A stretch of DNA of 64,000 nt from NCBI RefSeq assembly GCF_032118995.1, contig NC_092668.1, positions 14,611,501-14,675,500 on the forward strand, in the 5' to 3' direction. The notes below the pieces were generated by a model that worked only from the letters and a program-made list of their open reading frames with translations, made no database searches and had not been told where the DNA came from. The translations under genes and the position numbers were made by a program. Of the stretch, positions 1-11,063 are shown one piece after another (the first letter of the stretch is position 1; each line of letters begins with the position of its first letter). Source of the DNA: Asterias amurensis (lineage: Eukaryota > Echinodermata > Asteroidea > Forcipulatida > Asteriidae).

Positions 1-965
1 TGTGTGGCAGACAAGGGGTGCATGTTTCTGGTTGATACAGATTTGAAGTAGAAAGGAGTAACTTGTTGGGGGCGGGTCCTGAATGGCAGACAAGGGGGTT
101 GCATGTTTCTGGTTGATACATATTTGAAGTAGAAGGGGTAACATGTTGGGGGCAGGTCCTGAATGGCAGACAAGGGGGTTGCATGTTTCTGGTTGATACA
201 GATTTGAAATAGAAGGGGTAACATGTTGGGGGCGGATCCTGAATGGGGAAATAGGGGGTGCATGTTTCTGGTTGATACAGATTTGAAGTAGAAGGGGTAA
301 CATGTTAGGGGCGGGTCCTGAACGGCAGACAAGGGGATGCAAGTTTTGGGTTGATACAGATTTGAAATAGAAGAGGTAACATGTTGGGGGCGGGTCCTGT
401 GTGGCAGACAAGGGGGTGCATGTTTCTGGTTGATACATATTTGAAGTAGAAGGGGTAACATGTTGGGGGCGGGTCCTGAATGGCAGACAAGGGGGTTGCA
501 TGTTTCTGGTTGATACATATTTGAAGTAGAAGGGGTAACATATTGGGGGCTGGTCCTGAATGGCAGACAAGGGGGTTGCATGTTTCTGGTTGATACAGAT
601 TTGAAATAGAAGGGGTAACATGTTGGGGGCGGGTCCTTCATGGGGAGATAGGGGGTGCATGTTTCTGGTTGATACAGATTTGAAGTAGAAGGGGTAACAT
701 GTTAGGGGCGAGTCCTGAATGGCAGACAAGGGGATGCAAGTTTTGGGTTGATACAGATTTGAAATAGAAGGGGTAACATGTTGGGGGCGGGTCCTGTGTG
801 GCAGACAAGGGGGTGCATGTTTCTGGTTGATACATTATTTGAAGTAGAAAGGAGTAATTTGTTGGGGGCGGGTCCTGAATGGCAGACAAAGGGGGCCATT
901 CAAGACCCTACCCCAACATGTTACCTCTTCTACTTAAAATCTGTATCAACCCAAACAGTTATGGG
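1..965 (-). repeat. Alpha minisatellite array (80-bp unit), left edge
   Basis: About eleven units of 79-80 bp, each with a GATACAGATTTGAARTAGAA box, a GGGGTAACATGTTGGGGG box and a CCTGAATGGCAGACAAGGG box as read on the plus strand. The last 60 bp (about 900-960) hold one unit in reverse orientation, making a hairpin. This is the counterpart of 40,755-42,518 and is cut by the window edge. Overlapping open frames on the minus strand are repeat products. Confidence 0.95.
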
Positions 966-985
966 TTGATACAGATTTTAAAGAT

Positions 986-1264
986 GCTATGTCAGATTTG
1001 TGGCCGATTTGACCCAAATTTTTGAATTTAGTTTTGATGGGGTCAAGAAAGTTACAAGTTTTCATTTGATCATTGCTCGAAAAAGTCTGCCAATTGTTAG
1101 TAGCAGTGAAATAAAGTGCTCAAAATTAAATTTTGTCATGGTTCCTGACCTTTAAAAGTAAAAGTTAATTTTTTTTTTCGTTAGGGCGGATGATACTCTT
1201 TGAAATACCATTCACTCACAAAAAAAATTATTTTTAATGTTTGGGGCAAAAAATCTGACATAGC
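986..1264 (+). mobile_element. MITE with GCTATGTCAGATTT ends, copy 1
   Basis: 279 bp, non-coding. Starts GCTATGTCAGATTTGTGGCC and ends with the inverse of GCTATGTCAGATTTTTTGCC, giving terminal inverted repeats of about 20 bp. It sits inside alpha minisatellite. A second copy in the same orientation lies 682 bp downstream. Confidence 0.85.
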
Positions 1265-1645
1265 ATAGAAGGGGGTAACATTTTGGGGGTGGGTCCTAAA
1301 TAGCAGATAAGGGGTGCATGTTTTGGGTTGATACAGATTTGAAATAGAAGGGGGAACGTGTTGGGGGCGGGTCCTGAATGGGGAGATAGGGGGTGCATGT
1401 TGCTGGTTGATACATATTTGAAATAGAAGGGGTAACATGTTGGGGGCGGGTCCTGAATGGGGAGATAGGGGGTGCAAGTTTCTGGTTGATATAGATTTGA
1501 AATAGAAAGAGGTAACTTGTTGGGGGCGGGTCCTGAATGGCAGACAAGGGGATGCAAGTATTGGGTTGATACAGATTTGAAGTAGAAGGGGTAACATGTT
1601 AGGGGTGGGTCCTGAATGGCAGACAAAGGGGGCCATTCAGTTTTG
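1265..1645 (-). repeat. Alpha minisatellite block between two MITE copies
   Basis: Four to five 80-bp units. Minus-strand frames of 83-151 codons over it come from the repeat, which is short of stops in that direction. Confidence 0.93.
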
Positions 1646-1667
1646 GGTTGATACAGATTTTAAAATT

Positions 1668-1946
1668 GCTATGTCAGATTTTTGGCTGATTTGACCCAAA
1701 AATTTTAGTTTAATTTTGATGGGGGTCGAGAAAGTTACAAGTTTTCATTTTATCATTGCTCGAAAAAGTCTGCCAATTGTTAGTAGCAGTGAAATAAAGT
1801 GCTCAAAATTAAATTGTTGTCATGGTTCATGACCTTTAAAAGTAAAAGTTATTTTTTTTCCTTAGGGCGGGTTATACTCTTTGAAATACCATTCACTCAA
1901 AATAAAATTTATTTTTTAATGTTTGGGGCAAAAAATCTGACATAGC
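1668..1946 (+). mobile_element. MITE with GCTATGTCAGATTT ends, copy 2
   Basis: 279 bp with the same ends as the copy at 986-1264. Since MITE plus minisatellite recur together, this looks like duplication of the compound block rather than a second insertion. Confidence 0.83.
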
Positions 1947-2171
1947 ATAGAAGGGGGTAACATTTTGGGGGTGGTTCCTAAATAGCAGAAAAGGGGTGCA
2001 TGTTTTGGGTTGATACAGATTTGAAATAAAAGGGGTAACATTTTGGGGGTGGGTCCCAAATAGCAGAAAAGGGGTGCATGTTTCTGGTTGATACAGATTT
2101 GAAATAGAAGGGGGGTAACATGTTGGGGGTGGGTCCTGAATGACAGAAAAGGGGGTGCATGTTTCTGGTTG
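1947..2171 (-). repeat. Alpha minisatellite block at outer edge of copy A
   Basis: About three 80-bp units ending at the junction CTGGTTGGCGACCCAG, the inverse of the junction at 40,070 in copy B. Confidence 0.93.
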
Positions 2172-2262
2172 GCGACCCAGTCTGTCCCACACATGGGCGT
2201 TTAAATCAACCATTAATACAACCAAATTGCTAAGCATGAACAAATCTTACTGAGCATAAACA

Positions 2263-2443
2263 GGGCCCAATTCCATAGAATTTCTAAGCAGAAAAAAAAG
2301 CTACACACAACAAATTGTGTGTATAGAATATAATTACCAGCAAAATACCATGTCACATGTTTATCCTGCTTTTATTTGCTAAGCAGAAAATATTGAATAA
2401 GTACTAAGTCTGCTTAAAGAAAGCAGTTCCATGAAATTGGGCC
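2263..2443. mobile_element. MITE with GGGCCCAATT ends (copy A, outer)
   Basis: About 180 bp. Left end GGGCCCAATTCCATAGAA, right end the inverse of GGCCCAATTTCATGGAA. Internal TGCTTAG/CTAAGCA words are typical of this echinoderm MITE type as I recall it. Counterpart in B at 39,796-39,976. Confidence 0.8.
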
Positions 2444-2835
2444 TAGTTAATCAGCCAAAACTCCATAAAAGTTACATTGTTGCCACTCCAATTTATTGTA
2501 GGACACACAACAAAACACACTTGGAAAACTTGTTTCAGAATTGAATAAATTGTTGGAGTGGGCCGATGTTTAACTGCAATGCATTACCTTTTTATCTGGT
2601 TCCGCATTAGGAACCGGGGACCGGGGCATGCAACTGCCTTCCCAAATCTGGGCAAAACAGAGGGGAAAGTTTGGCCACAGCAAGAAGGGGGAAAATGGAC
2701 AGAGAAAGCAAAAAAACTTTTGTTTTTATTATTTTGTGTAACATGATGGCCAAATCGACCCCCACTCCACTCCCCCCCAAAAAAAAAAAGTTGGTACGTA
2801 CTATTTGGGGTTGAAAAAAATTACATTAGACGTAC

Positions 2836-2923
2836 CTTAAAATCCTAAGAGCAAACAAATAGCCAAGCTCAACTGAAGTAACTCAAGGCGCATCTTCAAA
2901 GGCTTGTCATCATCTTGAGTGTT
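2836..2923 (-). other. Exon-like module E' (copy A)
   Basis: 88 bp on the minus strand between acceptor TTTGTTTATAG and donor GTACGTC. Homologous to the 139-bp E module at 16,242-16,380: both begin AACACTCAAG and share GATGACAAGCCTT-like and AAGATGCGCC-like words. No transcript evidence is available; the splice borders and recurrence are what is seen. Confidence 0.55.
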
Positions 2924-4250
2924 CTATAAACAAAAATTAAACAAAACAAATGCATGAATTACATTTTAATCAATCAGGAAAATATATATCAAATGTTTGG
3001 GGTCATCACAATTTGTTTATTGGTCAACAAAAATAGGGGTAAATAAGGTTGCCCCGTCCCTTTAGTATTTTCTTGCAATGTGTCAGGTTTTTGTTTTGGG
3101 ATTTTTTTTAGGGGGGAGGGGGCAGGGGGCGGGGGTAGGTAAAGTATTTGAAGAAGATTGCACGTCTGGGAGTGATACAGAAAAAGTAAAAGGGGTAACG
3201 GTTTGAGGTTGGCCTTAAATCGCAATAAGTGGGAATGATTATAACCATTTAAACTAAAAAGCCCATCAGAGCTCTTGTTTTACACTGGACTACTTGCCTG
3301 AGGCCAGCAGTTTTAGTTCCCAGCCCCAAAACACATGAATAAGATAAACGTGATAACACTAACACCAGTCCAAAATTAGCAACGTCCACAATAAACCAGC
3401 GGTTCAGATGTTGAGGAGGTAGCCATGTTTTTTGATGTTATTTTCAAAAGGTGATGCCAACTTAAGGACAAAAATGGTGATTGAGTTGAGATCAATTTTA
3501 TAACAAAGTGCAATTTTGTTTTTGCGGATTGATACTCTCCAGGCTCACTCATTCCTAAAGCTCACTGGACTGCGTACAACGACAAAGAGCACATTTTCTA
3601 TTGCCTATAACATTTGTGAGATCCGGTTTTGAAAAAGAACTGTAGTGCAACCTCTACATCCGATAATTGGGAGATTGCCTGCATTACTGATCTAGATTCA
3701 GATCCATTCTAGAAAAAAAACATTGCATAAAAACATAGGAGGAATTACATCTCATCTTCCCCTTCTTAGCTTCTTCCTTTGATGTGCCGCTTCATGAAGA
3801 TTACCGCATTGTGGCTAGGCGCACACAAGAAACCATTAGACCGTAAGCCAAATCAGGTGCAATTATATATTATACATGGCACAAGTAAAAACTGGCCAGT
3901 AAGATTTATACTAACTACGTGATCTTGAATGAATGTGTACATAAAGTATCTGTATCTGTCAAATACTGCCACAAATCCCTCACATGATAAGTTGCAGGTG
4001 TGGTATGGCAAGTGGACAAAAATTAGTGGTGAGCTCCGCTCATGAAAGTGGTCATTTTGTCTTGAATGAGTCTGTAATGTTGAGGTTCGTGGATACGACA
4101 CAGTCAGTGTGACAGTGGACTGGAGTTCAAAATAGTGCTATGACCTAGGAGCATAAAGTTCCCCTAGATAAAGTACATGTTAGAAAAGAGTTGATAGGTC
4201 AAGCAACTCACACTATCTAGCTGTATCTGTCAAATACTGCAACAAACTCC

Positions 4251-4440
4251 TCACGGGATGTAAGTCATTTGGATTGTATCTAGCCTAGTCTTAAACGAGT
4301 CTATTGAAGGAGCTTCTCTTATACATACTGATAGGCGGTTCCATTCAACGAGTGTTCTTGAAACAAAGGAACATTTGTAGCACTAGCAGTCCTTATAAAC
4401 TATTGGTTGAACTTTGAAGGGTACGGGTGGGTGAACGAAA
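4251..4440 (-). mobile_element. LINE ORF2 C-terminal remnant (copy A)
   Basis: Minus-strand translation of the B counterpart (37,884-38,072) gives the typical reverse-transcriptase tail SFVPRTLVEWNRLSV, then DSFKTRLD. Here it is the same relic with small changes. Only the last 60 or so codons of a non-LTR element remain, and they hold stops. Confidence 0.65.
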
Positions 4441-4834
4441 TTGATGAAGATTTCCTAGTGAGAGTTTGGTTTCCCTGTGGTTTGGGTTGATACTGGTCCG
4501 TGTTGATAGCAACTTACACTACTTCTTAAGCCCTCGCGAGTTAACACTCAGACGTTGATGACCTGTTTTACAGGCATTAGTGATCATAGACACACTGACA
4601 CTGTGACAGTCATGACAGTGACACTGACAGCTGAGTGAGTGCTTGATTTGGGAAATTGTTTCCTAACATAACATAGCAGGAAAAGTAACTTACAATCGAT
4701 TAATAGTAACTGTAACTAACCTTGAGTGTATAGGGTGATACTCCGGGTTCGATCAACAGCTTTTATTTGACGGGGAATCTTTTGGTCATGTAAAAAACAG
4801 TGTCTGAAGTGTTCAAGTTGCAACCAGTTTTATC

Positions 4835-4915
4835 CACGTGCGTAACGCCATGTTGACTGTTGATCAATACTGTCTAAAAAATAACTAGAGAGGGCGCACT
4901 CCACGACAGCTCCAA
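4835..4915. promoter_or_regulatory. Two-way promoter-like block upstream of F' (copy A)
   Basis: Holds TATCCACGTGCGTAACGCCA and AGAGGGCGCACTCC, both kept in the diverged copy at 21,555-21,625 in the spacer. On its right is first-exon-like module F' (plus strand), on its left a donor-like ACACTCAAG/GTTAGT on the minus strand. No TATA box is seen. Promoter status is inferred from position and conservation. Confidence 0.4.
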
Positions 4916-4950
4916 AAAAATCGTCCATTGTATTTTACGTACGGATCCTG

Positions 4951-5053
4951 TGATTTTTCATCCAAAAACTTCAGGCAAAATGTCTCCTTAAAGACCATCC
5001 ATAGGATTCATGTAAATGTGGCTGTTCGACAGAGGCTGACCGCAGATACCAAG
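4951..5053 (+). other. First-exon-like module F' (copy A)
   Basis: About 100 bp ending in ACCAAG/GTATGT, a strong donor. Its core, CATAGGATTCATGTAA followed by TGTGGCTGTT, is shared with module F at 11,490-11,599 and more weakly with 56,255-56,360. One frame reads KTIHRIHVNVAVRQRLTADTK and stays open into exon 2', but the homologous modules vary at non-synonymous sites and one has a stop, so coding is doubtful. Confidence 0.5.
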
Positions 5054-5285
5054 GTATGTTTTAGGGTGATATATTGAGAAACACACATTTCCTGATACTT
5101 TTATGTTTGCATAATTTGCACTATGGGCCTCGAGACACGACGAACACATGGGCACCGTACAGCAATGCTTTGATACGGGTGAGCGCGTTCATTGAAGTCA
5201 CCACGGACGCCATTTTAAAACACCCAAAACTGCATAATGTGCATACAATCCTGTTTAGCCGAGATTATTTAGCAAAATGCCTGCT

Positions 5286-7690
5286 TGTTCGGTAATAACA
5301 GGTTTGTAAATACCGTATACCTCCAGATTTGTGAATAACTGATATTTTGTTTGCAGGTTCGTTTTCTTAACGGTAAACAACGTATTCTTCTTTGTGCAGG
5401 TTTTATATCCCATATCTGGGCTTTTTTTATTCAAAGTTTGTAAATAACTGATAAATTTTGGTTTGCAGGTTTTATATCCCATTCTAGGTTGGTAAAATAA
5501 CTGATAAATTTTATTGTATTTTTTATTCTAGATTTGTAAATAACTGATAAATTTTGTTTCCAGTCTCTTTTTCTTTACAGGTTTGTAAATAACTTATACT
5601 TTTTAATTTATGTTTTTATTCCAGATTTGTAAATAACTGATAAATTTTGTTTCCAGTTTCTTCTTCTTTACAGGTTTGTAAATAATGTATACTTTTTATT
5701 TTATGTTTTCATTACAGGTTTGTAAATAACTGAACAATTTTGTTTCCAGTTTCTTTTTCTTTACAGGTTTGTTAATTTTTTATTCAAGATTTGTAAATAA
5801 CTGATCAATTTTGTTTCCAATTTCTTTTTCTTTACAGGTTTGTAAATAACTTTACTTTTTGTTTTATGTTTTATTCCAGATTTGTAAATAACTGATAAAT
5901 TTTGTTTCCAGTTTCTTCTTCTTTGCAGGTTTGTAAATAACTGATACTTTTTATTTTATGTTTTTTGTTACAGATTTGTAAATAAGTTTACTTTTTATTT
6001 TATGTTTTTATTACAGACTTGTAAATAACTGATGAATTTTGTTTCCGGTTTCTTTTTCCTTTACAGGTTTGTAAATAACTTATACTTTTTTTTATTTTTA
6101 TTTTTTATTACAAATTTGTAAATAACTGATAACTTTTGTTTCCAGTTTCTTTTTCTTTACAGGTTTGTAAATAACTTACACTTTTTATTTTCTGTTTTAT
6201 TACAGATTTGTAAATAACTGATAAATTTTGTTTCCAGTTTCTTTTTCTTTACAGGTTTGTAAATAACTTATACTTTTTATTTTATTTTTTTATTACAGAT
6301 TTGTAAATAACTGATAAATTTTGTTTCCAGTTTATTTTTTTTACAGGTTTGTAAATAACTGATAACTTTTGTTTCCAGTTTCTTTTTCTTTACAGGTTTG
6401 TAAATAACTTACACTTTTTATTTTGTGTTTTATTACAGATTTGTAAATAACTGATAAATTTTGTTTCTAGTTTCTTTAGCTTTACATGTTTGTTAATAAC
6501 TTTTACTTTTTGTTTTATTTGTTTATCACAGATTTGTAACTTACTGATAAATTTTGTTTCCAGTTTCTTCTTCTTTACAGGTGCGTAAATAACTTTACTT
6601 TTTATTTTATGTTTTATTCCAGATTTGTCAATAACTGATAAATTCTGTTTCCAGTTTCTTTTTCTTTACAGGTTTGTAAATTTTTTATTCAAGATTTGTA
6701 AATAACTGATAATTTTTGTTTCTAGTTTCTTTTTCTTGACAGGTTTGTAAATAACTTTGCTTTTTATTTAATGTTTTATTCAAGATTTGTAAATAACTGA
6801 TCAATTTTGTTTCCAGTTTCTTTAGCTTTACAGGTTTGTAAATAACTTTTACTTTTTGTTTAATTTTTTCATCAAGATTTGTAAATAACTGATAAATTTT
6901 GTTTCCAGTTTCTTTTTCTTTACAGGTGCGTAAATAACTTTACTTTTTATTTTATGTTTTATTCCAGATTTGTAAATAACTGATAAATTTTGTTTCCAGT
7001 GTCTTTTTCTTTACAGGTTTGTAATTAACTTACACTTTTTATTTTATGTTTTATTACAGATATGTAAATAACCTATAAATTTCGTTTCCAGTTTGTTTTT
7101 CTTGACAGGTTTGTTAATTGTTTTTTTTTAAGATTTGTAAATAACTGATAAGTTTTGTTTCCAGTTTCTTTTTCTTTACAGATTTGTAAATAACATATAC
7201 TTTTTATTTTATTTTATTTTATTGTTACAGATTTGTAAATAACTGATAACTTTTGTTTCCAGTTTCTTTTCCTTTACAGGTTTGTAAATAACTTATACTT
7301 TTTATTTTATTTTTTATTACAGACTTGTAAATAACTGATAAATTTTGTTTACAGTTTCTTTTTCTTTACATGTTTGTAAATAACTTATACTTTTTATTTT
7401 ATTTATTTTATTACAGATTTGTAAATAACTGATCAGTTTTGTTTCCAGTTTCTTTTTCTTTACAGGTTTGTAAATAACTTTACTTTTTATTATATGTTTT
7501 ATTCCAGATTTGTAAATAACTGATAAATTTTGTTTCCAGTTTCTTTCTCTTTACAGGTTTGTAAATAACTTATACGTTTTATTTTATTTTTTTATTACAG
7601 ATTTGTAAATAACTGATAAATTTTGTTTCCAGTTTCTTTTTTTTACAGGTTTATCAATAACTTATACTTTTTGTTTTGCAGGTTTTAGTT
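5286..7690 (+). repeat. Tandem array of splice-acceptor-like repeats (copy A)
   Basis: About 26 repeats of a 92-bp unit made of two halves. Each half contains RTTTGTAAATAACT; one is preceded by TTTCTTTTTCTTTACAG, the other by TTTTATTACAG or TTTATTCCAG, and a third acceptor-like GTTTCCAG lies between. So each unit carries three pyrimidine-tract-AG strings, and the G/GTTTGTAA that follows resembles a weak donor. The array lies between F' (donor at 5,053) and exon 2' (acceptor at 8,109). Confidence 0.93.
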
Positions 7691-7727
7691 TTTTTTAAGA
7701 GTTTGTAATAACTTGGCAGGTTTTATA

Positions 7728-7776
7728 CCCCCCCCCCCTCCCCTTATTTTTTTTTTTTTTTTTTGGGGGGGGGTGG
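7728..7776. repeat. C-run, T-run, G-run tract (copy A)
   Basis: A poly-C tract, a poly-T tract and a poly-G tract follow each other. The C and G runs can pair as a hairpin or form quadruplex-like structures. Equivalent tracts in B and C (near 34,060-34,095 and 52,235-52,262) differ in length, as expected for slippage or sequencing uncertainty. Confidence 0.8.
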
Positions 7777-8109
7777 TTACAGGTTTGTATAAATAAGTTT
7801 TTAGCATGTTTAATACTGACCATCTTTTGTCCAAACCACTTACACCCATTGGTTCATAGCCACTGGTGTTAATAATAGTATACAAAATAATGCAGTTTGT
7901 CCCTATAAACTATATTTTGTTCCGGGTGCAAGCATAGAGTAAGGAACACTGTCAAGTCCTAGCCCTTGGTGACGGCCTCCCTGTTTTGTTAATATCAGTG
8001 TATTTTGTTACATTATTCGCTTAATTTGTCAAAATGCTTACATATAATTGCCCATAACATTTCCTTGGTGTATAAACTCAGTGCTGTCTTTTCTCGTTTT
8101 GTTTTCTAG

Positions 8110-8275
8110 GATGCTAGTGGACAGTACATCTATGAACTGGCATTCGAGTTGGATCATCACTGTAGTCATAGAGACTCCCTCTGAACGGAGTGGCATATTG
8201 ACCGATAAAGTATAGACATTTCTTGCCAAACGAGTTGAACAACTTTGGAAAGCCATAAATTCAAATTAAAAACAG
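8110..8275 (+). other. Acceptor-bordered exon-like module 2' (copy A)
   Basis: Follows acceptor TTTTGTTTTCTAG. In phase with F' it reads DASGQYIYELAFELD and then HHCSHRDSL and a stop. An AATTAAA word lies near 8,268 and could serve as a poly(A) signal, so this may be a terminal exon. Counterparts end at 33,773 (B) and 51,897 (C) on the minus strand; B and C carry TCGATGAACTGG where A has TCTATGAACTGG. No family recognised. Confidence 0.45.
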
Positions 8276-9004
8276 ATTTAGTCATCATTTGTTGAAATGT
8301 TATAGTAAATATTTAAAAATATGTGGAATTTGTTGGAAACAAATCATAAAGAGATATTTCAACCCAAGAATCCTTACAGAAAATGCTAAATTTTCCCCAC
8401 AGTTTTTAATTTAAATGTTTAAACAAAATTGATTGTTTTGCTTATTGTTTAGCTGTCCATGCCAACCGGTAGGTGCACTTTGCTAATCAACAATGGAAAG
8501 ATCTATAATAAAAATGTGTGGAAATTCACTAAACTGCACAATCACACCTCTGAATATATGAGACTAAAAAAGTATGTATAAATTGGTCCGGGGGGGGGGG
8601 GGGGTATGCACAAAAATGCTCAATATTTAATTGATTAAAGATTCAAATAAATGTAGGTTGATTGTATATTTCATTTATTATTGTGTTTACAGAGAAAACA
8701 TGCTTTTTTAATAAACGGTTAGCATCTATTCAATTAAAAAGTGCCTCCATCTTCAAAATTTATCATAGGGGTACTGTCAGATGATAAACAACAAAAGTAG
8801 ATCGATTTTAGTAGATAGATTTTATATTTTATTTATCTTTGTGTTAACAGAAAAACATGATTTTTTAAATAAAATTGTTAGCAAATTAAGGATTGTCTCG
8901 CGATTCAAGTTTGTTATAGGAGTACTCTGTCAGATAAACAATAAAACCGTCTCGTGAAGATTGCCCAATGAGTAGAGCTTTGTTTTGCTATGCTAATTAG
9001 TTGC

Positions 9005-9375
9005 TTAAAGGCACTGGACACTATTGGTAATTACTCAAAAACAATTGTTGGCATTAAAACTTACTTGGTAACGAGTAATGGGGAGCTGTTGATTATAAAC
9101 CACTGTGAGAACTGGCTCCCTCTGAAGTAACGTAGTTTTTGAGAAAGGGGTAACTTCTGACTCAAAATTTCAATTGAATAAGAGACGTCAGCTGAGGTCT
9201 TGAATTCAAGTCTAATGAAAGCACGCAACTTGCACTACAGGGTGTTTTTTCTTCCATTATTCTCTCACAATTTCGAAAGGTCCAATTTTTCTCAGGTTTG
9301 TCATAATATGTTGATATACACAAGTGGGCAAACTGGTCTTTGAAAATTATTACCAAATGTGCCCAGTGTCTTTAA
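9005..9375. mobile_element. TTAA-flanked MITE, AGGCACTGGACA family (copy A)
   Basis: About 370 bp, flanked by TTAA. Left end AGGCACTGGACACTATTGG, right end the inverse of a decayed version (AGACACTGGGCACATTTGG). TTAA target sites suggest mobilisation by a piggyBac-like transposase, by analogy only. No coding capacity. Confidence 0.85.
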
Positions 9376-9380
9376 AGCCT

Positions 9381-9573
9381 GGGCCAACTTTCATAGAGCC
9401 GCTTGAGCATAAAAGTAACTTAGCACAAACTATTTATGATTACCAGAATAGGGTGATCATCCAAGATACATGTAGCATGTCAAATGTATAAGTGATCCTT
9501 GCTCCCTTTTGCTTAGCAGAAAGTTGTTAAGCAATATTTTTTGCTTAAGTAGCTCTATGATATTAAGTCCTGG
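9381..9573. mobile_element. MITE with GGGCCAACTTTCATAGAG ends (copy A)
   Basis: About 190 bp adjoining the previous MITE. Terminal inverted repeats of about 30 bp contain CATAGAGC and GCTTAAG words. Same family as 2,263-2,443 and 10,911-11,063. Confidence 0.78.
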
Positions 9574-9833
9574 GTTTGGCACGATCACACATGGTGCAAA
9601 AGACACATCTTAATTCGGCCGGGTGGGCCACGCATTCTGAAATAAACCTTGTAGGTATCAGCAGGGGATCTATACACTCACTTTACGTTGGATTTAGTTT
9701 TTCCGCCCAGATGTTGTCATTTTGAGCATCATTCTCTAAGATATCAAAGATTATTGAGTATAACACCTGCTGCCTCTACCGGTGTTCTTGGTCGTGGCCT
9801 CATGAGGAACCGGGCTCAATTTCATAGAGTTGC

Positions 9834-10393
9834 TTAAAGGGACAGGTTGCCTGGGGATCGGTCGAGTTGGTCTTAGACTTGATGACAAGTCGTTAGGCGC
9901 TGCATATTTTGTAAATCATTCTGTCATTCATGCAACAATCACAGTGCGATTATACACATGCAACGGTCGTAGGTAGAGCGTGGCATCACTCACACACATA
10001 TACTGAGATCGAGGATGAGCGTACCGTCCCCGTAGCTACACCGCGCTTGACAAATTACCGTCTTGACTTCAAGACTAAGTTAGTCCATGAAAAGCGCTAG
10101 AAACAGTTTGTCATACAATGCCAAATAATGGTTAGAAAGATGTTTTAAAAGTAGAATAAAATGATCCACATAAATCAACCCCTAGGCTTCGAAATTGCGT
10201 GGTTTTACCTTTTACTTACCAAACTAACACGGTCGGCCATTTTATGGAGTCAACACAAATTAATTATTAACACAAAATGGCGTGTCGTGTAAGTTTACGG
10301 CGTATAGGGAAAACCATGCAATTTTGAGGTATGTTTGCGTGAATTGCTTCTCACAGACCATCTCGACCGATAGGCAGCGGCGTGTCCCTTTAA
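9834..10393. mobile_element. TTAA-flanked MITE, GGTTGCCTGGGGATCGGTCG family (copy A)
   Basis: 560 bp between TTAA sites. Left end AGGGACAGGTTGCCTGG, right end the inverse of AGGGACACGCCGCTGCC; both inner parts hold ATCGGTCGAG-like words. The B and C copies are 738 bp; the extra segment there holds a repeated TTCTAACCATT-type stretch. Confidence 0.8.
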
Positions 10394-10757
10394 AGGAACA
10401 TTGCAGAATTGGTTTTTGTTGCTGGCATGAGTGTAAGTGCTTTATGTATCCCACCATAAATACATAAACTGACAAACCTGTAGAAGTTTGAGATCGATCG
10501 GCCATCTTGGTCACGAGAGAATAGGGAATAACCGATTACAAATTTTTACATTGCATCGATGCCAAAATAAAATTTCATACGCGATAAACTCCAAACGCTA
10601 AGTTAGATTATTTTTGTTTCTTGTCAACAATTATGATATTTACGACAGAAACATTTCAAGGGATGTTTTCAACTGTCATCATCATTAGACCGAGTAAGTT
10701 TTATGTAAAATCTGTGATCTTCACGATTTTTGTTTCTTACCAAATTCGTTCCTGTAA
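10390..10757. mobile_element. TTAA-flanked MITE, AGGAACATTGCAGAATTGG family (copy A)
   Basis: Shares its left TTAA with the right end of the preceding MITE. Left end AGGAACATTGCAGAATTGG, right end a mutated inverse (ACCAAATTCGTTCCTG). Short minus-strand frames across it are accidental. Intact counterparts at 30,959-31,332 and 49,069-49,442. Confidence 0.8.
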
Positions 10758-10910
10758 GCATGATTGCGCAAATTCTGTTAAGCAGGAAAATGTGCGAGCT
10801 TAGTCACTCATTGTAGATAATGACATGGTTAGGTTGCCTGGTAAAGCTTATGAATCTGGGACCAATTTGCATGAAGTCTGTAAGCCCCAAAATCTTACTG
10901 AGCACAAACG

Positions 10911-11063
10911 GGGCCCAACTTCATGTGCATACACCAGAATAAAGTTACAAGCAAAACAATAGAATGTCAGTGTACAATAATTGCTTTTATTTTTGTTGGC
11001 AGATTAGACATTTTTAAGTAATTATGTTCTGCCTAAAGAAAGCAGTTCCATGCCATTGGGCCC
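10911..11063. mobile_element. MITE with GGGCCCAACTTCATG ends (copy A)
   Basis: About 150 bp, ends GGGCCCAACTTCATG and inverse GGGCCCAATGGCATGGAA. A partial second left end precedes it (10,852-10,910), suggesting nested insertion. Counterparts near 30,653-30,813 and 48,756-48,916. Confidence 0.75.

Noticed and set aside
5286-7690. CRISPR-like array (short repeats at regular spacing)
   Set aside because: The sequence is eukaryotic, the spacers are themselves repeats, and the units are tandem satellites of 92 bp.
10260-10514. 84-codon frame starting MTKMADRSQ, present in three copies
   Set aside because: It lies within two adjoining TTAA MITEs and is open on both strands. Its conservation reflects the recent duplication.
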